From NCBI GenBank assembly GCA_018240785.1, contig JAFEFC010000030.1, positions 53,884-117,883 on the forward strand: 64,000 nt of DNA, in the 5' to 3' direction. Position numbers and translations under genes: made by a program. Source of the DNA: Pseudomonadota bacterium. GTDB lineage: Bacteria; Pseudomonadota; Gammaproteobacteria; Burkholderiales; Rhodocyclaceae. Positions 47,953-55,339 of the stretch are shown in pieces (the first letter of the stretch is position 1; each line of letters starts with the position of its first letter). The notes under the pieces are model-generated. The model worked only from the letters and a program-made list of their open reading frames with translations, was not told where the DNA came from and searched no databases.

Positions 47953-48561
47953 ATGGCGAATGGTCGGAATCCGGACATCGACATGAACGTGCGCGGCTGG
48001 CTTCATCCGCGGCGCGCGGAACGCCTCGCCTTCGTGCTGCTCGCGCTGCTGGTGATCGCCCTGCTGCTGATGCCGCCGATCCCGCAGCCTCAGCAATACC
48101 ATCGGCTGTCCGACATGCGCTCGCTCGTGCTCGGCGGTTTCGTGCTGCCCAATGCGGTCGATGTGCTGTCCAGCCTGCCTTTCAGCGTCGTCGGCCTTGC
48201 TGGCCTGGCATGCCTCGGCCACCTGCCTTCCTCTCAGCGCAGTGCGCTGCGCGTCCTCTTCGCCGGCCTTGCGCTCACCGGTCTCGGCAGAGCGTGGTAT
48301 CACCTCGCCCCGACCGACGCTTCCCTGATGTGGGACCGCCTGCCGATGACGCTGGCCTTCGCTGGCGCGGTCCGTGCAGTCGCCACCGAACGCATCGGCG
48401 CAGCCGTGGGCTCGCGCTGGCTTATCGGCTGGCTGCTGCTCGGCCTGGCGTCGCTCGCGGTGTGGCGGCTTGCCGGCGATCTACAGCTCTACGGTGTCGT
48501 TCAGTACGATGGCCTCATCCTCTTTCTGTTATGGACGCGGCTACCTGACCGGCGCGGATAG
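47953..48561 (+). CDS. ceramidase-like membrane protein, C-terminally truncated
   Basis: A 202-aa polytopic membrane protein starting 7 bp after the oxidase gene. Segments such as PNAVDVLSSLPFSVVGLAGL and GRAWYHLAPTDASLMWDRLPMTLAF match a family of bacterial ceramidase/alkaline-phytoceramidase-like proteins that normally run on for about 70 more residues with further helices. Here homology stops near LYGVVQYDGLILFLL, and the frame ends in a short unrelated tail (WTRLPDRRG) at the boundary with a DUF1016 fragment. A deletion or insertion event has removed the C-terminus. Function is probably lost. Confidence 0.65.
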   Translation: MANGRNPDIDMNVRGWLHPRRAERLAFVLLALLVIALLLMPPIPQPQQYHRLSDMRSLVLGGFVLPNAVDVLSSLPFSVVGLAGLACLGHLPSSQRSALRVLFAGLALTGLGRAWYHLAPTDASLMWDRLPMTLAFAGAVRAVATERIGAAVGSRWLIGWLLLGLASLAVWRLAGDLQLYGVVQYDGLILFLLWTRLPDRRG

Positions 48562-48739
48562 GCAGATCAAGGCCCCGGACGACAAGCCCATCATCGGTTT
48601 GTTCTTGTGCAAGACCAGGAAACGGACGGTGGCGGAATACGCGCTCTCCGGCATCGAAATGCCCATAGGCGTGGCCGAATACCAACTTGTGCGTGTGCTG
48701 CCTGAGCCGCCTGTGACCAGCCTACCCACGGTGGAGGAA
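48542..48739 (+). pseudogene. C-terminal fragment of a DUF1016 (YhcG-like PD-(D/E)XK) nuclease
   Basis: In the frame starting at 48542 the sequence reads YLTGADRQIKAPDDKPIIG, then GLFLCKTRKRTVAEYALSGI and EMPIGVAEYQLVRVLPEP. This is the conserved C-terminal region of DUF1016/YhcG proteins. No start codon or N-terminal two thirds is present; the fragment is fused directly to the broken membrane-protein gene. Family recognition is from memory of the motif pattern. Confidence 0.75.
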
Positions 48740-48825
48740 CCCGACGCGATTGGCGACGGAGAGTCTAAAGCTGCAACTCGTAAGTGCGACTTACAGGTTG
48801 GCCGGGAAGAAATAGGGGATAAGGA

Positions 48826-49072
48826 ATGAGCGCCCGTGTGCAAAACCATATTACCGGTCGCCTGTCGTTGCGCCCGCCGCAGGCCGAGCCGTTTGCCAGG
48901 CCGAAGAAATCCCTGGATGCCTCGCGCGAACTCTTGGGTCACGAGCGCGATGGCTCGGCGATTCTCTCCTTGCTGAAGGCCGAGTTTCCGACCCTTGCTG
49001 ACTTCGAGCGCGAATTCCCCCTCGCTGTGCTTCTTTTCCAGCGATGGACTCCTTGCGAACGAGCGGGGGTAG
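48826..49072 (+). pseudogene. N-terminal fragment of a restriction-type DEAD/DEAH helicase (type III Res-like), frameshifted
   Basis: ATG 48826 begins MSARVQNHITGRLSLRPPQ and continues to FPTLADFEREFP, which matches the N-terminus of large Res-subunit-like helicases. After a run of C at about 49017-49021 the expected SLCF continues in the +1 frame (tcg ctg tgc ttc from 49022), then ends at a TAG at 49070-49072, just where the helicase P-loop region should begin. It is a frameshifted and truncated relic. Confidence 0.7.
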
Positions 49073-49145
49073 CTCCTCGTGTCGCTAGGGAGGCAATCTA
49101 CGGTGTCGGCTGACAGAGCGAAGTTGTCGCAACAGAAAGCGCCGC

Positions 49146-49235
49146 CGGCTCATCCCCTCGCGAGCGGGGAACGCTGGTGGATGGTGTCCAGTCGGGCACC
49201 GTCACGCGGTTCATCCCCGCGCGAGCGGGGAACGC
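49146..49235 (-). CRISPR. type I-E-like CRISPR relic: two repeats, one 32-nt spacer
   Basis: Two 29-bp repeats (49146-49174 and 49207-49235) read CGGNTCATCCCCNCGCGAG followed by CGGGGAACGC, differing at two positions. They match the type I-E repeat class. The spacer at 49175-49206 is exactly 32 nt, the type I-E length. By analogy with E. coli the crRNA strand is the minus strand, giving a 5' handle AUGAACCG. On that strand the mutated repeat is the distal one, as expected. No cas genes are in the window. Confidence 0.85.
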
Positions 49236-49356
49236 GAAGTCATGTCCATGTGCCGTGCGAACCTGGGCCGACACCCCGTCAGCGGCCTGTCGATGATTCG
49301 TCGGGCATCCCGGTTTGTCCTACGATGTGATGGCACAAATCAACCAGGGCGCGACC

Positions 49357-49809
49357 ATGGAAACCTTCACCGTACGAGACCTTCGGGAACGCACCGGCGA
49401 ACTGATCCGCGCGGCCGAAGACGGCAAGCTGTCGGTCGTCACCAAGCACGGCACGCCGGTGTTCATCGCCGTGCCTTTCGACGATATGTTGTTGAAGGAA
49501 GGCATTGGTTTCGCGCTGGCGGCCCATCTGTTCGACGAGGAGACGATTTCGTTGAGCAGGGCTGCGCGCATGGCCGGTTGCACGATCAGGGAGATGATCG
49601 GGCGGCTTGGCAAGCACGGGATTTCGGTCATCCGCACGACGACCGAAGAACTGGAGCAAGAGCTTGCAGATTTCAGTTGGAGGCCGGTTGCTCGTCGTTG
49701 CCGACGTGGCCCCATGAGCTGCTGGGCGATCACCAGCGCATACGCGAGGCTGCTCAAGCTCAACGACGAATGCAGCCGCGCCTTCCAGATCGCCTGCGCC
49801 CTCGGCTAA
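49357..49809 (+). CDS. Phd/YefM-UPF0175 fused antitoxin, 3' end read-through
   Basis: A 150-aa protein. Residues 1-45 (METFTVRDLRERTGELIRAA) are a Phd/YefM-type antitoxin DNA-binding domain. The following region (IGFALAAHLFDEETISLSRAARMAGCTIREMIGRLG) is a UPF0175 domain. The natural end is expected near ELADFS; instead the frame runs on about 43 residues through the remains of the toxin gene, probably because the stop was lost. ATG 49357 starts the Phd motif; ATG 49330 is also in frame. The antitoxin may still be made. Confidence 0.7.
   Translation: METFTVRDLRERTGELIRAAEDGKLSVVTKHGTPVFIAVPFDDMLLKEGIGFALAAHLFDEETISLSRAARMAGCTIREMIGRLGKHGISVIRTTTEELEQELADFSWRPVARRCRRGPMSCWAITSAYARLLKLNDECSRAFQIACALG
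49688..49717 (+). pseudogene. N-terminal stub of a DUF3368/PIN-type toxin
   Basis: In the frame beginning TTG 49688, the ten codons read LLVVADVAP then TGA. This is the characteristic start of the PIN-domain (DUF3368) toxins usually encoded right after UPF0175 antitoxins. Nothing further of the toxin is recognisable. Confidence 0.5.
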
Positions 49810-49839
49810 GACGGCCCCGCTTTCGCCCTCCACCCTGAC

Positions 49840-50077
49840 CGCCGCGTCGCCCTGTGCGCCGTATCTAATGCCAGGTACGCCCGCATCTAGGGCCGCAGCC
49901 GCGACGAATTGTGCTACATCCTGGACCCCGCTGACGCCATGGGCGAGGATTACCCCCTCCGAAACCTGCCGTGTGCTCAAGGACAAGGAAATGCGCGCGT
50001 CCGGCGAGTACCGTACGTGCAGGCTGGTGCTGGAGGCGTGGGACAAACTGGAATCGGGAGAACTGAAGGCATGCTGA
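49840..50077 (+). pseudogene. C-terminal fragment of an adenine-specific DNA methylase (Eco57I-like), degenerate
   Basis: One frame gives ARYARI, a TAG stop at 49888, then GRSRDELCYILDPADAMGED. A shift at a C run near 49945 moves to the frame reading PSETCRVLKDKEMRASGEYR and then LVLEAWDKLESGEL to the TGA at 50075-50077. Together this is the typical C-terminus of large type II/Pgl-like adenine methylases. An internal stop and a frameshift show it is dead. Confidence 0.65.
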
Positions 50078-51465
50078 CTCAACTCCACATCGAGAACTTC
50101 AAGGCTTGGAAGGACACCGGCCCGATCCGGCTCGCTCCGCTGACGGTGATCTTCGGCGCCAACAGCGCGGGGAAAAGTAGCCTGGGACACCTGTTGTTGG
50201 CGCTCAAGCAGACGGTGCTCTCGGCCGACCGGAAGCGAGCGTTGCAACTGGGCGACGACAATTCGCTGATCGACCTCGGTACTTTCGCCGAGTGCCTGCA
50301 TCGGCATGACCTGCAACAGGCCCTGATGTTCAAGATGGCTTGGCGCGTGTCGAACAAGCTCGAGGTGAAGGACCCGGTGAGCACGGTCAGGTTTCACGGT
50401 GACGAACTCGAGATCGATGTCAGTCTGCGGGCGGATCCGCGCGATCAGCCTTATGTGGCCCAAATGGCCTACACGCTGCTGCAGCAGAGTCAGCCGGCAC
50501 TGACGGTCACCTATCAGCGTAGCGAGAACGGCAAGCCGGACATCGATTCGCCTCAATACAAACTCGTACGCAATGCCGGCCGTGTCTGGCCACTGGATGA
50601 GCCCGACAAGTTCTATCGTATCTCCGACCAAAGCCGGGCTCGCTTTCAGAATGCGGACTTCCTGTCGGATTTTGCGCTGCATACAGAGGCGGCGCTCAAC
50701 AGCCTGTATTACCTCGGCCCTCTGCGGGACCACCCCAAGCGTATCTACTCCTGGTCCGGCGAGACGCCAGAAAGCGTGGGTGCGAAGGGGGAATTCGCGG
50801 TAGCAGCCATCCTCGCCGCCAGCGCCGAAAACCGCCTGCTCAACCGTGGCCCGAAGCAGCGCCAGCGGCGCTTCGACGAGTTCATCGCGTTATGGTTGAA
50901 GGATCTGGGCATCATCGACAACTTCTCGGTTAGGCCCGTGGCTGAAGGGCGCAAGGAATACGAAGTTCTGGTGAAGACGCACAGCGAAGCAAGCGAAGTG
51001 AAGATCACCGACGTCGGCTTCGGGGTCTCGCAGGTGCTGCCAGCCCTGGTGCAGGCGTTCTACTGCCCGCCCAATTCCACCGTGTGGATGGAGCAGCCCG
51101 AAATCCATTTGCACCCGCAGGTGCAGGCCGAACTGGCCGACGTTTTCATCAGCGCTACTCAGGCACGCGAGAACGGCAAGGAGCGCAACGTGCAGTTGAT
51201 CGTCGAGAGCCACTCGGAACACTTCCTCAACCGTCTGCAACGTCGTGTGGCCGAAGGCACGGTCAAGCCAGACGATATGGCGGTGTACTTCTGCCGGCGC
51301 ACGCACACTGGTGCAGAGTTGGAGCCGCTGCGCCTAAACATGTTCGGAGAGATCGAAAACTGGCCCGAGAACTTCTTTGGTGACGAAATGGCCGATATTG
51401 CCGGCCGGACTTTGGCCGCGATACAGCGCAAACGCGAGCTTGAGCAGCAGGGCAACAAGGGATGA
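50071..51465 (+). CDS. AAA-family ATPase with DUF3696 (OLD-like SMC fold)
   Basis: A 464-aa soluble ATPase. Walker A GANSAGKS (29-36) follows an N-terminal MLTQLHIENFKAW strand typical of RecF/OLD-like proteins. The conserved late part has DVGFGVSQVLPALVQAF (signature loop), the Walker B-like WMEQPEIHLHP (339-349, acidic pair Glu 341 and Glu 344) and IVESHSEHFLNRLQRR (sensor/His). DUF3696 is the C-terminal portion. The gene overlaps the methylase relic by 7 bp at its start and the PIN-like gene by 4 bp at its end. Codon choice is less GC-biased than in flanking core genes, consistent with transfer. Likely a defence ATPase. Confidence 0.85.
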   Translation: MLTQLHIENFKAWKDTGPIRLAPLTVIFGANSAGKSSLGHLLLALKQTVLSADRKRALQLGDDNSLIDLGTFAECLHRHDLQQALMFKMAWRVSNKLEVKDPVSTVRFHGDELEIDVSLRADPRDQPYVAQMAYTLLQQSQPALTVTYQRSENGKPDIDSPQYKLVRNAGRVWPLDEPDKFYRISDQSRARFQNADFLSDFALHTEAALNSLYYLGPLRDHPKRIYSWSGETPESVGAKGEFAVAAILAASAENRLLNRGPKQRQRRFDEFIALWLKDLGIIDNFSVRPVAEGRKEYEVLVKTHSEASEVKITDVGFGVSQVLPALVQAFYCPPNSTVWMEQPEIHLHPQVQAELADVFISATQARENGKERNVQLIVESHSEHFLNRLQRRVAEGTVKPDDMAVYFCRRTHTGAELEPLRLNMFGEIENWPENFFGDEMADIAGRTLAAIQRKRELEQQGNKG

Positions 51466-51992
51466 GGGCGGTTATCGACACCAATGTCCTGAGAGTGGCC
51501 AGCGGGCAGCATGCAGACGTTTCCAGCGAGTGCGTGCTCGAATGTGTGCTTCACTTGCGCGCCGTGCAGCAGTCGGGGATCGCAGTGATCGACGATAACC
51601 GTAGAATCCTCAAGGAATATATGAGGAACCCGTCGCTGCTCAAGACCAATCAGGTGGGTGGGCAGTTCTTGAAATGGCTCTTGCAGAATCAAAGTAATCA
51701 GACCCGCGTGGAGCAGGTGCGCCTAACGGAAACGGCCGAGAACTGCTACATGGAATTCCCCGACAAGGCTCTGGAGCCGCACTTCGATCCACCAGACCGG
51801 AAGTTTGCGGCAGTTGCCAACGCGCACGCTCACAAGCCCCCTGTTTTGCAGGCGGCTGACTGCAAGTGGCTGGACTGGTGGCCAGCCCTGCGTGTCAAGG
51901 GTGTCGAGGTGAAGTTCCTTTGCCCTGACGATGCCTGTCAGTTCTATCGCAAGAAGTTTCCAGGCAAACCGGATCCAGCATTGCCTTCGTAG
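51462..51992 (+). CDS. PIN-like nuclease paired with the DUF3696 ATPase
   Basis: A 176-aa protein. It starts MRAVIDTNVLRVASG, a PIN-domain first strand with Asp 6. Further acidic positions fit a PIN metal site: Asp 44/Asp 45 (VIDDNRRILKEY), Glu 52, Asp 112 (PPDRKFAAVANAH) and Asp 133/138 (AADCKWLDWW). PIN-like proteins are metal-dependent RNases. The ATG overlaps the ATPase stop as ATGA after AAGGG, so expression is coupled. The closing region VKFLCPDDA is a family feature of this ATPase-associated group as far as I recall; the specific target is unknown. Confidence 0.75.
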   Translation: MRAVIDTNVLRVASGQHADVSSECVLECVLHLRAVQQSGIAVIDDNRRILKEYMRNPSLLKTNQVGGQFLKWLLQNQSNQTRVEQVRLTETAENCYMEFPDKALEPHFDPPDRKFAAVANAHAHKPPVLQAADCKWLDWWPALRVKGVEVKFLCPDDACQFYRKKFPGKPDPALPS

Positions 51993-52001
51993 CCATTTTC
52001 C

Positions 52002-52733
52002 ATGACGGGCTTCTTCCGCTTTCCGCATACACCTCATCTCGCCTGGTTGGGTGAGAGGGTTCCGCGCGACGACAAGGTGTTGTCCGTCCAAGAAGCTGCC
52101 ACGCTGTTGTCGGGTGAGGTGCTGGTCGAAGAAAAACTCGACGGCGCCAACCTTGGCCTGTCGCTCGCACCGGATGGCACGCTGCGTGCCCAGAACCGTG
52201 GGCAATACCTGAGTGAGCCGCACGCGGGGCAGTTTGCCCGCCTGCCGACCTGGCTGGCTCAGCACGAAGCGGGACTGCTTGGTGTGCTGCGGCCGGAACT
52301 GATCCTCTTCGGCGAATGGTGTGCGGCGCGCCACTCGTTGGCTTACACCGCACTGCCGGATTGGTTCCTGCTCTTCGATGTGTACGACCGCGGTGACGGG
52401 CGCTTTTGGAGCACGCCCCGGCGCGATGCGCTGGCCGCCGCCGCCGGCCTAGTGATCGTGCCTCGCGTGCTGCAAGGCCGCACCTCACTCGGCGCACTGA
52501 CGCATCTCGTCATGAACACGACCAGCCGCTACCGCGCCGGCCTGCCGCTGGAAGGCGTGGTCGTGAGGCGGGAATCGGCAGACTGGTGCACGGTGCGCGC
52601 CAAGCTGGTACGGCCGGATTTCAACCAGGCAATCGATACCCACTGGCGCAAGCGGGCAATCGAGTGGAACCGGGTCGACTGCTTGCGCGCCGATTGCGCA
52701 TCTGCAAGTCATCCCGTGGCCCCGAGATGTTGA
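52002..52733 (+). CDS. RNA ligase (Rnl2-like nucleotidyltransferase)
   Basis: A 243-aa ATP-dependent RNA ligase core. All nucleotidyltransferase motifs are visible: motif I EKLDGAN with Lys 45 as the AMP acceptor, motif III ILFGEWCA (Glu 105), motif IIIa WFLLFDVYDR, motif IV LEGVVVRRE, and motif V VRAKLVRPDF. There is no extra C-terminal domain, only a short tail. The gene starts 9 bp after the PIN-like gene, so it belongs to the same transcript. The pairing of a putative RNase with an RNA-joining enzyme suggests cut-and-repair of RNA. Confidence 0.85.
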   Translation: MTGFFRFPHTPHLAWLGERVPRDDKVLSVQEAATLLSGEVLVEEKLDGANLGLSLAPDGTLRAQNRGQYLSEPHAGQFARLPTWLAQHEAGLLGVLRPELILFGEWCAARHSLAYTALPDWFLLFDVYDRGDGRFWSTPRRDALAAAAGLVIVPRVLQGRTSLGALTHLVMNTTSRYRAGLPLEGVVVRRESADWCTVRAKLVRPDFNQAIDTHWRKRAIEWNRVDCLRADCASASHPVAPRC

Positions 52734-53127
52734 TCTGCAGCCCAAGTTCATCCGCGACCAAGATGAACCCTCTGCAACGGACCCCTGATCGAGAAAGCGG
52801 GGCACGACAGCCGCTTTGAGCACGTGCTGTCGCGGGCTAATCATACGGCTGCGCCTGCGCCGTCACCGGCATAATCGTGCGCGAGGTGCTGCGCGCCAGC
52901 CACGCCAGGCCCTGGGCCGACTGCGCGAGTGATGTCGAGCGGCTGGATGCATACAGCAGTTTCCTGCTTGTGGCCAACCTGGATGCGCTGTTCGACCAAC
53001 TTCTGATCAGCTTCGACGAGGCAGGGAGCTTGTTGGCTGCTCCGCGCCTGGAACATGCGGATTTGCGCGCGCTGGGAATCCAGCCGGACAGGCCGCGTGC
53101 AGCCGGCGGCGAGGCCCGCGAAACCGC
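52734..53127. other. 394-bp gap between the RNA ligase and IclR genes
   Basis: Contains no intact gene. Its second half carries an HNH-nuclease fragment (listed separately). The first 100 bp show no recognisable coding or regulatory content. Confidence 0.6.
52844..53110 (+). pseudogene. C-terminal HNH endonuclease fragment
   Basis: The frame from 52844, just after a TAA, reads YGCACAVTGIIVREVLRASH, ARPWADCASDVERLDAY and LVANLDALFDQLLISFDEAG. This matches the HNH domain of restriction-like HNH endonucleases (CAVTG ... VLRASHxxPW ... LLLAxxLDALFD). The usual N of the HNH motif is altered (SSFLLVAN). No start codon or N-terminal domain exists, and the 3' end runs into the IclR gene. Confidence 0.65.
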
Positions 53128-54045
53128 TCAGCCCATCGCCTCCGTATTCCCCAGCCTTCGCGCGATCGCCTCGGCGCAGGCCTTGACGCGGCGGGCGGTG
53201 TTGCCGTTCCAGCCGGTATCGAAGGTGCCGGCGGGGCCCATCGCGGTGAGGGCGAGCGTGAGCTTGCCGCTGTCGTTGAACACGGGGGCGGAGAAGGCGT
53301 TGATGCCGGGGATGGGGAAGCCGAGGGCGCGGGCGAGGCGGTGGCGGCGCACTTCCTGGATGGCGGCTTCGGTGTCTTCGGTGGGGGCCTGTCCCGATGC
53401 GGCCGCTTCGCGCGCGAGTTCGTCCTGCAGCAGCGGGCGGACGACGCGGTCGGGCAGGAAGGCGGCGAAGCAGCGCCCGGTGGCCGACAGCATGAGCGGC
53501 ATCATGACGGTGCCGGGGCGCATGTTGACGTGGATCTGCTTGTTGCACTCCTCGATGTGCACCACCGTCGGCCCCATGTTGCCCCACACGGCGATGGCGA
53601 CGTTGAGCTGGATGTCGTCGGCCAGGCGCGCCACTTCGGGCATGGCGGCCTTCAGCGGGTCGAGCGCGTGCAGTGCGGTGAGGCCCATCTGCAGCGAGAA
53701 CGGACCCAGACCGTAGCGCCCGGTGAGCGGATCCTGCTCGATGAGGCCGAGCTTGCCGAAGCTGACGAGGTAAGGGTGCGCCTTGGCGGGCGGCATGCCG
53801 GCGTCGCGCGCGAGATCCTTCAGCATCATCGGGCCACCGTTGCGCACGAGCGTCTGCAGCAGTGCGCCGCCCACTTCGATCGACTGGATGCCGCGGCGGT
53901 CGCTGCGATCGGGCGCGCGGCCGGCGGTGTCCGGGGCGCGTTCCTCAGCGGGCTCGACGGCTGCAGCGAGGGCGGCGGCCGTGCTGCCGCGTGGTCTGCC
54001 GCGTCCGCGGCGGGCGGGATCGGTCGGTGAGCCTTCGTCCTGCAT
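53128..54045 (-). CDS. IclR-family transcriptional regulator
   Basis: A 305-aa regulator. The N-terminus carries an AT-hook-like RRGRGRPRG (12-20) and an Ala-rich linker, then a winged helix (IQSIEVGGALLQTLVRNGGPMML) and the IclR effector domain (VVHIEECNKQIHVNMRPGTVMMPL). IclR proteins often control aromatic or organic acid catabolism; here it is divergent from the MBL/monooxygenase cluster and is its likely regulator. ATG 54045 follows AAGGAGACCCC. Confidence 0.92.
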   Translation of the reverse strand: MQDEGSPTDPARRGRGRPRGSTAAALAAAVEPAEERAPDTAGRAPDRSDRRGIQSIEVGGALLQTLVRNGGPMMLKDLARDAGMPPAKAHPYLVSFGKLGLIEQDPLTGRYGLGPFSLQMGLTALHALDPLKAAMPEVARLADDIQLNVAIAVWGNMGPTVVHIEECNKQIHVNMRPGTVMMPLMLSATGRCFAAFLPDRVVRPLLQDELAREAAASGQAPTEDTEAAIQEVRRHRLARALGFPIPGINAFSAPVFNDSGKLTLALTAMGPAGTFDTGWNGNTARRVKACAEAIARRLGNTEAMG

Positions 54046-54144
54046 GGGGTCTCCTTGGTGGGCTCAAATCTTAGCAGCAATGCGGGCGCGGTCGCTCGGA
54101 GGCTGGCCGGCTTCACTGCCTAAAATTAAACAATAAAAAATAAA

Positions 54145-54173
54145 TTGACTATAGACGAATTCAAATCTAGGAT
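54145..54173 (+). promoter_or_regulatory. sigma-70 promoter for the MBL/monooxygenase operon
   Basis: TTGACT (54145-54150), 17 bp, TAGGAT (54168-54173), in an AT-rich tract (54120-54170) unlike the surroundings. It lies in the IclR-MBL divergent region, 37 bp before the MBL ATG. Confidence 0.65.
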
Positions 54174-54209
54174 TCGGTGCGTCCACCCCATGCCGTGAAA
54201 GGAGAACAC

Positions 54210-55172
54210 ATGAGCACCAAGAAATTCGCCTCCCAGGCCGACCTCGAAGAGAAGAAGATCAGTTGGGAGAAGCTGTCCGACAACGCCTACGCCTACACCG
54301 CCGAGGGCGACCCCAACACCGGGGTGATCATCGGCGACGACTCGGTGATGATCATCGACGCCACTGCCACCCCGGTGGCCGCGCAAGGCGTGATCGCCAA
54401 GGTGCGCGAGATCACCGACAAGCCGATCAAGTACGTGGTGCTGACGCACTACCACGCGGTGCGCGTGCTCGGCGCCTCCGGCTACAAGGGCGAAGGGCTG
54501 GAGCAGATCATCGCCAGCCAGGACACCTGGGACCTGATCGTGGAGCGCGGCCAGCAGGACATGGATTCCGAGATCGGCCGCTTCCCGCGCCTGTTCCAGG
54601 CGGTGGAGAGCGTGCCCGGCCTGACCTGGCCGACGATGACCTTCACCGGCGAGATGACGCTGTGGATGGGCAAGCTGGAAGTGAAGATCAAGCAGCTCGG
54701 CCGCGGCCACACCAAGGGCGACACCATCGTCTATCTGCCGTCGCAGAAGATCTGCTTCTCCGGCGACCTGGTCGAGGCCGACGCCGCCTGCTACACCGGC
54801 GACGCCTACCTCGCCGACTGGCCGCAGACGCTCGACAACCTGGCGGCGATGCAGTTCGACAAGCTCGTGCCCGGCCGCGGTCCGGCGCTGCTGACGGCCG
54901 ACAAGGTCCAGGCCGGTCTGGCCTACACCCGTGACTTCGTTTCCACGCTGTACCGCAGTGCGCAGGAGGCGGTGGCGCAGGGTATGGACTTGAAGGCGAC
55001 GATGGCGCACACGCGCAGCAACATGGACCCGAAGTTCGGCCAGGTCTTCATCTACGAGCACTGCCTGCCGTTCGACGTGACGCGCGCGCACGACGAGGCC
55101 AGCGGCATCCGCGACCCGCGCATCTGGACGGCCGAGCGCGACCAGCAGATGTGGCACGCGCTGCAGGAGTGA
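54210..55172 (+). CDS. MBL-fold protein with altered metal motif
   Basis: A 320-aa metallo-beta-lactamase-fold protein. The motif that should read HxHxDH is THYHAVRV (His 80, His 82, then Val 84-Arg 85), so the Asp and third His are lost. Later elements GRGHTKGDTIVYLP, FSGDLVEADAA and LVPGRGPAL remain. I recall this HYHAVR variant in relatives in similar clusters, so it is probably a functional subgroup rather than decay. The ATG 54210 follows AAAGGAGAACAC. It is first in the cluster with the FAD monooxygenase. Confidence 0.85.
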   Translation: MSTKKFASQADLEEKKISWEKLSDNAYAYTAEGDPNTGVIIGDDSVMIIDATATPVAAQGVIAKVREITDKPIKYVVLTHYHAVRVLGASGYKGEGLEQIIASQDTWDLIVERGQQDMDSEIGRFPRLFQAVESVPGLTWPTMTFTGEMTLWMGKLEVKIKQLGRGHTKGDTIVYLPSQKICFSGDLVEADAACYTGDAYLADWPQTLDNLAAMQFDKLVPGRGPALLTADKVQAGLAYTRDFVSTLYRSAQEAVAQGMDLKATMAHTRSNMDPKFGQVFIYEHCLPFDVTRAHDEASGIRDPRIWTAERDQQMWHALQE

Positions 55173-55185
55173 GCGCGCCGCCCCT

Positions 55186-55254
55186 GTAGGGGCGCGCTTG
55201 AGCGCGACCTGTGCGGTGCGCATAGCCTGCAATCGCGCTCAAGCGCGCTCCTAC
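55186..55254. repeat. REP-like hairpin after the MBL gene
   Basis: GTAGGGGCGCGCTTGAGCGC (from 55186) and its complement ending at 55254 pair at 21 of 22 positions, with a 25-nt loop. The pattern GTAGGAGCGCGCTTGAGCGC is a widespread REP style. Confidence 0.7.
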
Positions 55255-55339
55255 GGCAGAGTTGGTGGTGTGAATTGACGCCGGTGACGCGCCCGCAGAT
55301 GGCCGCCCGGCACAACTGGATTTGAAGGAGGAGATAGCC

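Noticed and set aside
51462-51992. PIN-like protein as toxin of a VapBC pair
   Set aside because: No antitoxin-like gene precedes it; it overlaps a large ATPase gene instead, so an ATPase-nuclease pair fits better.
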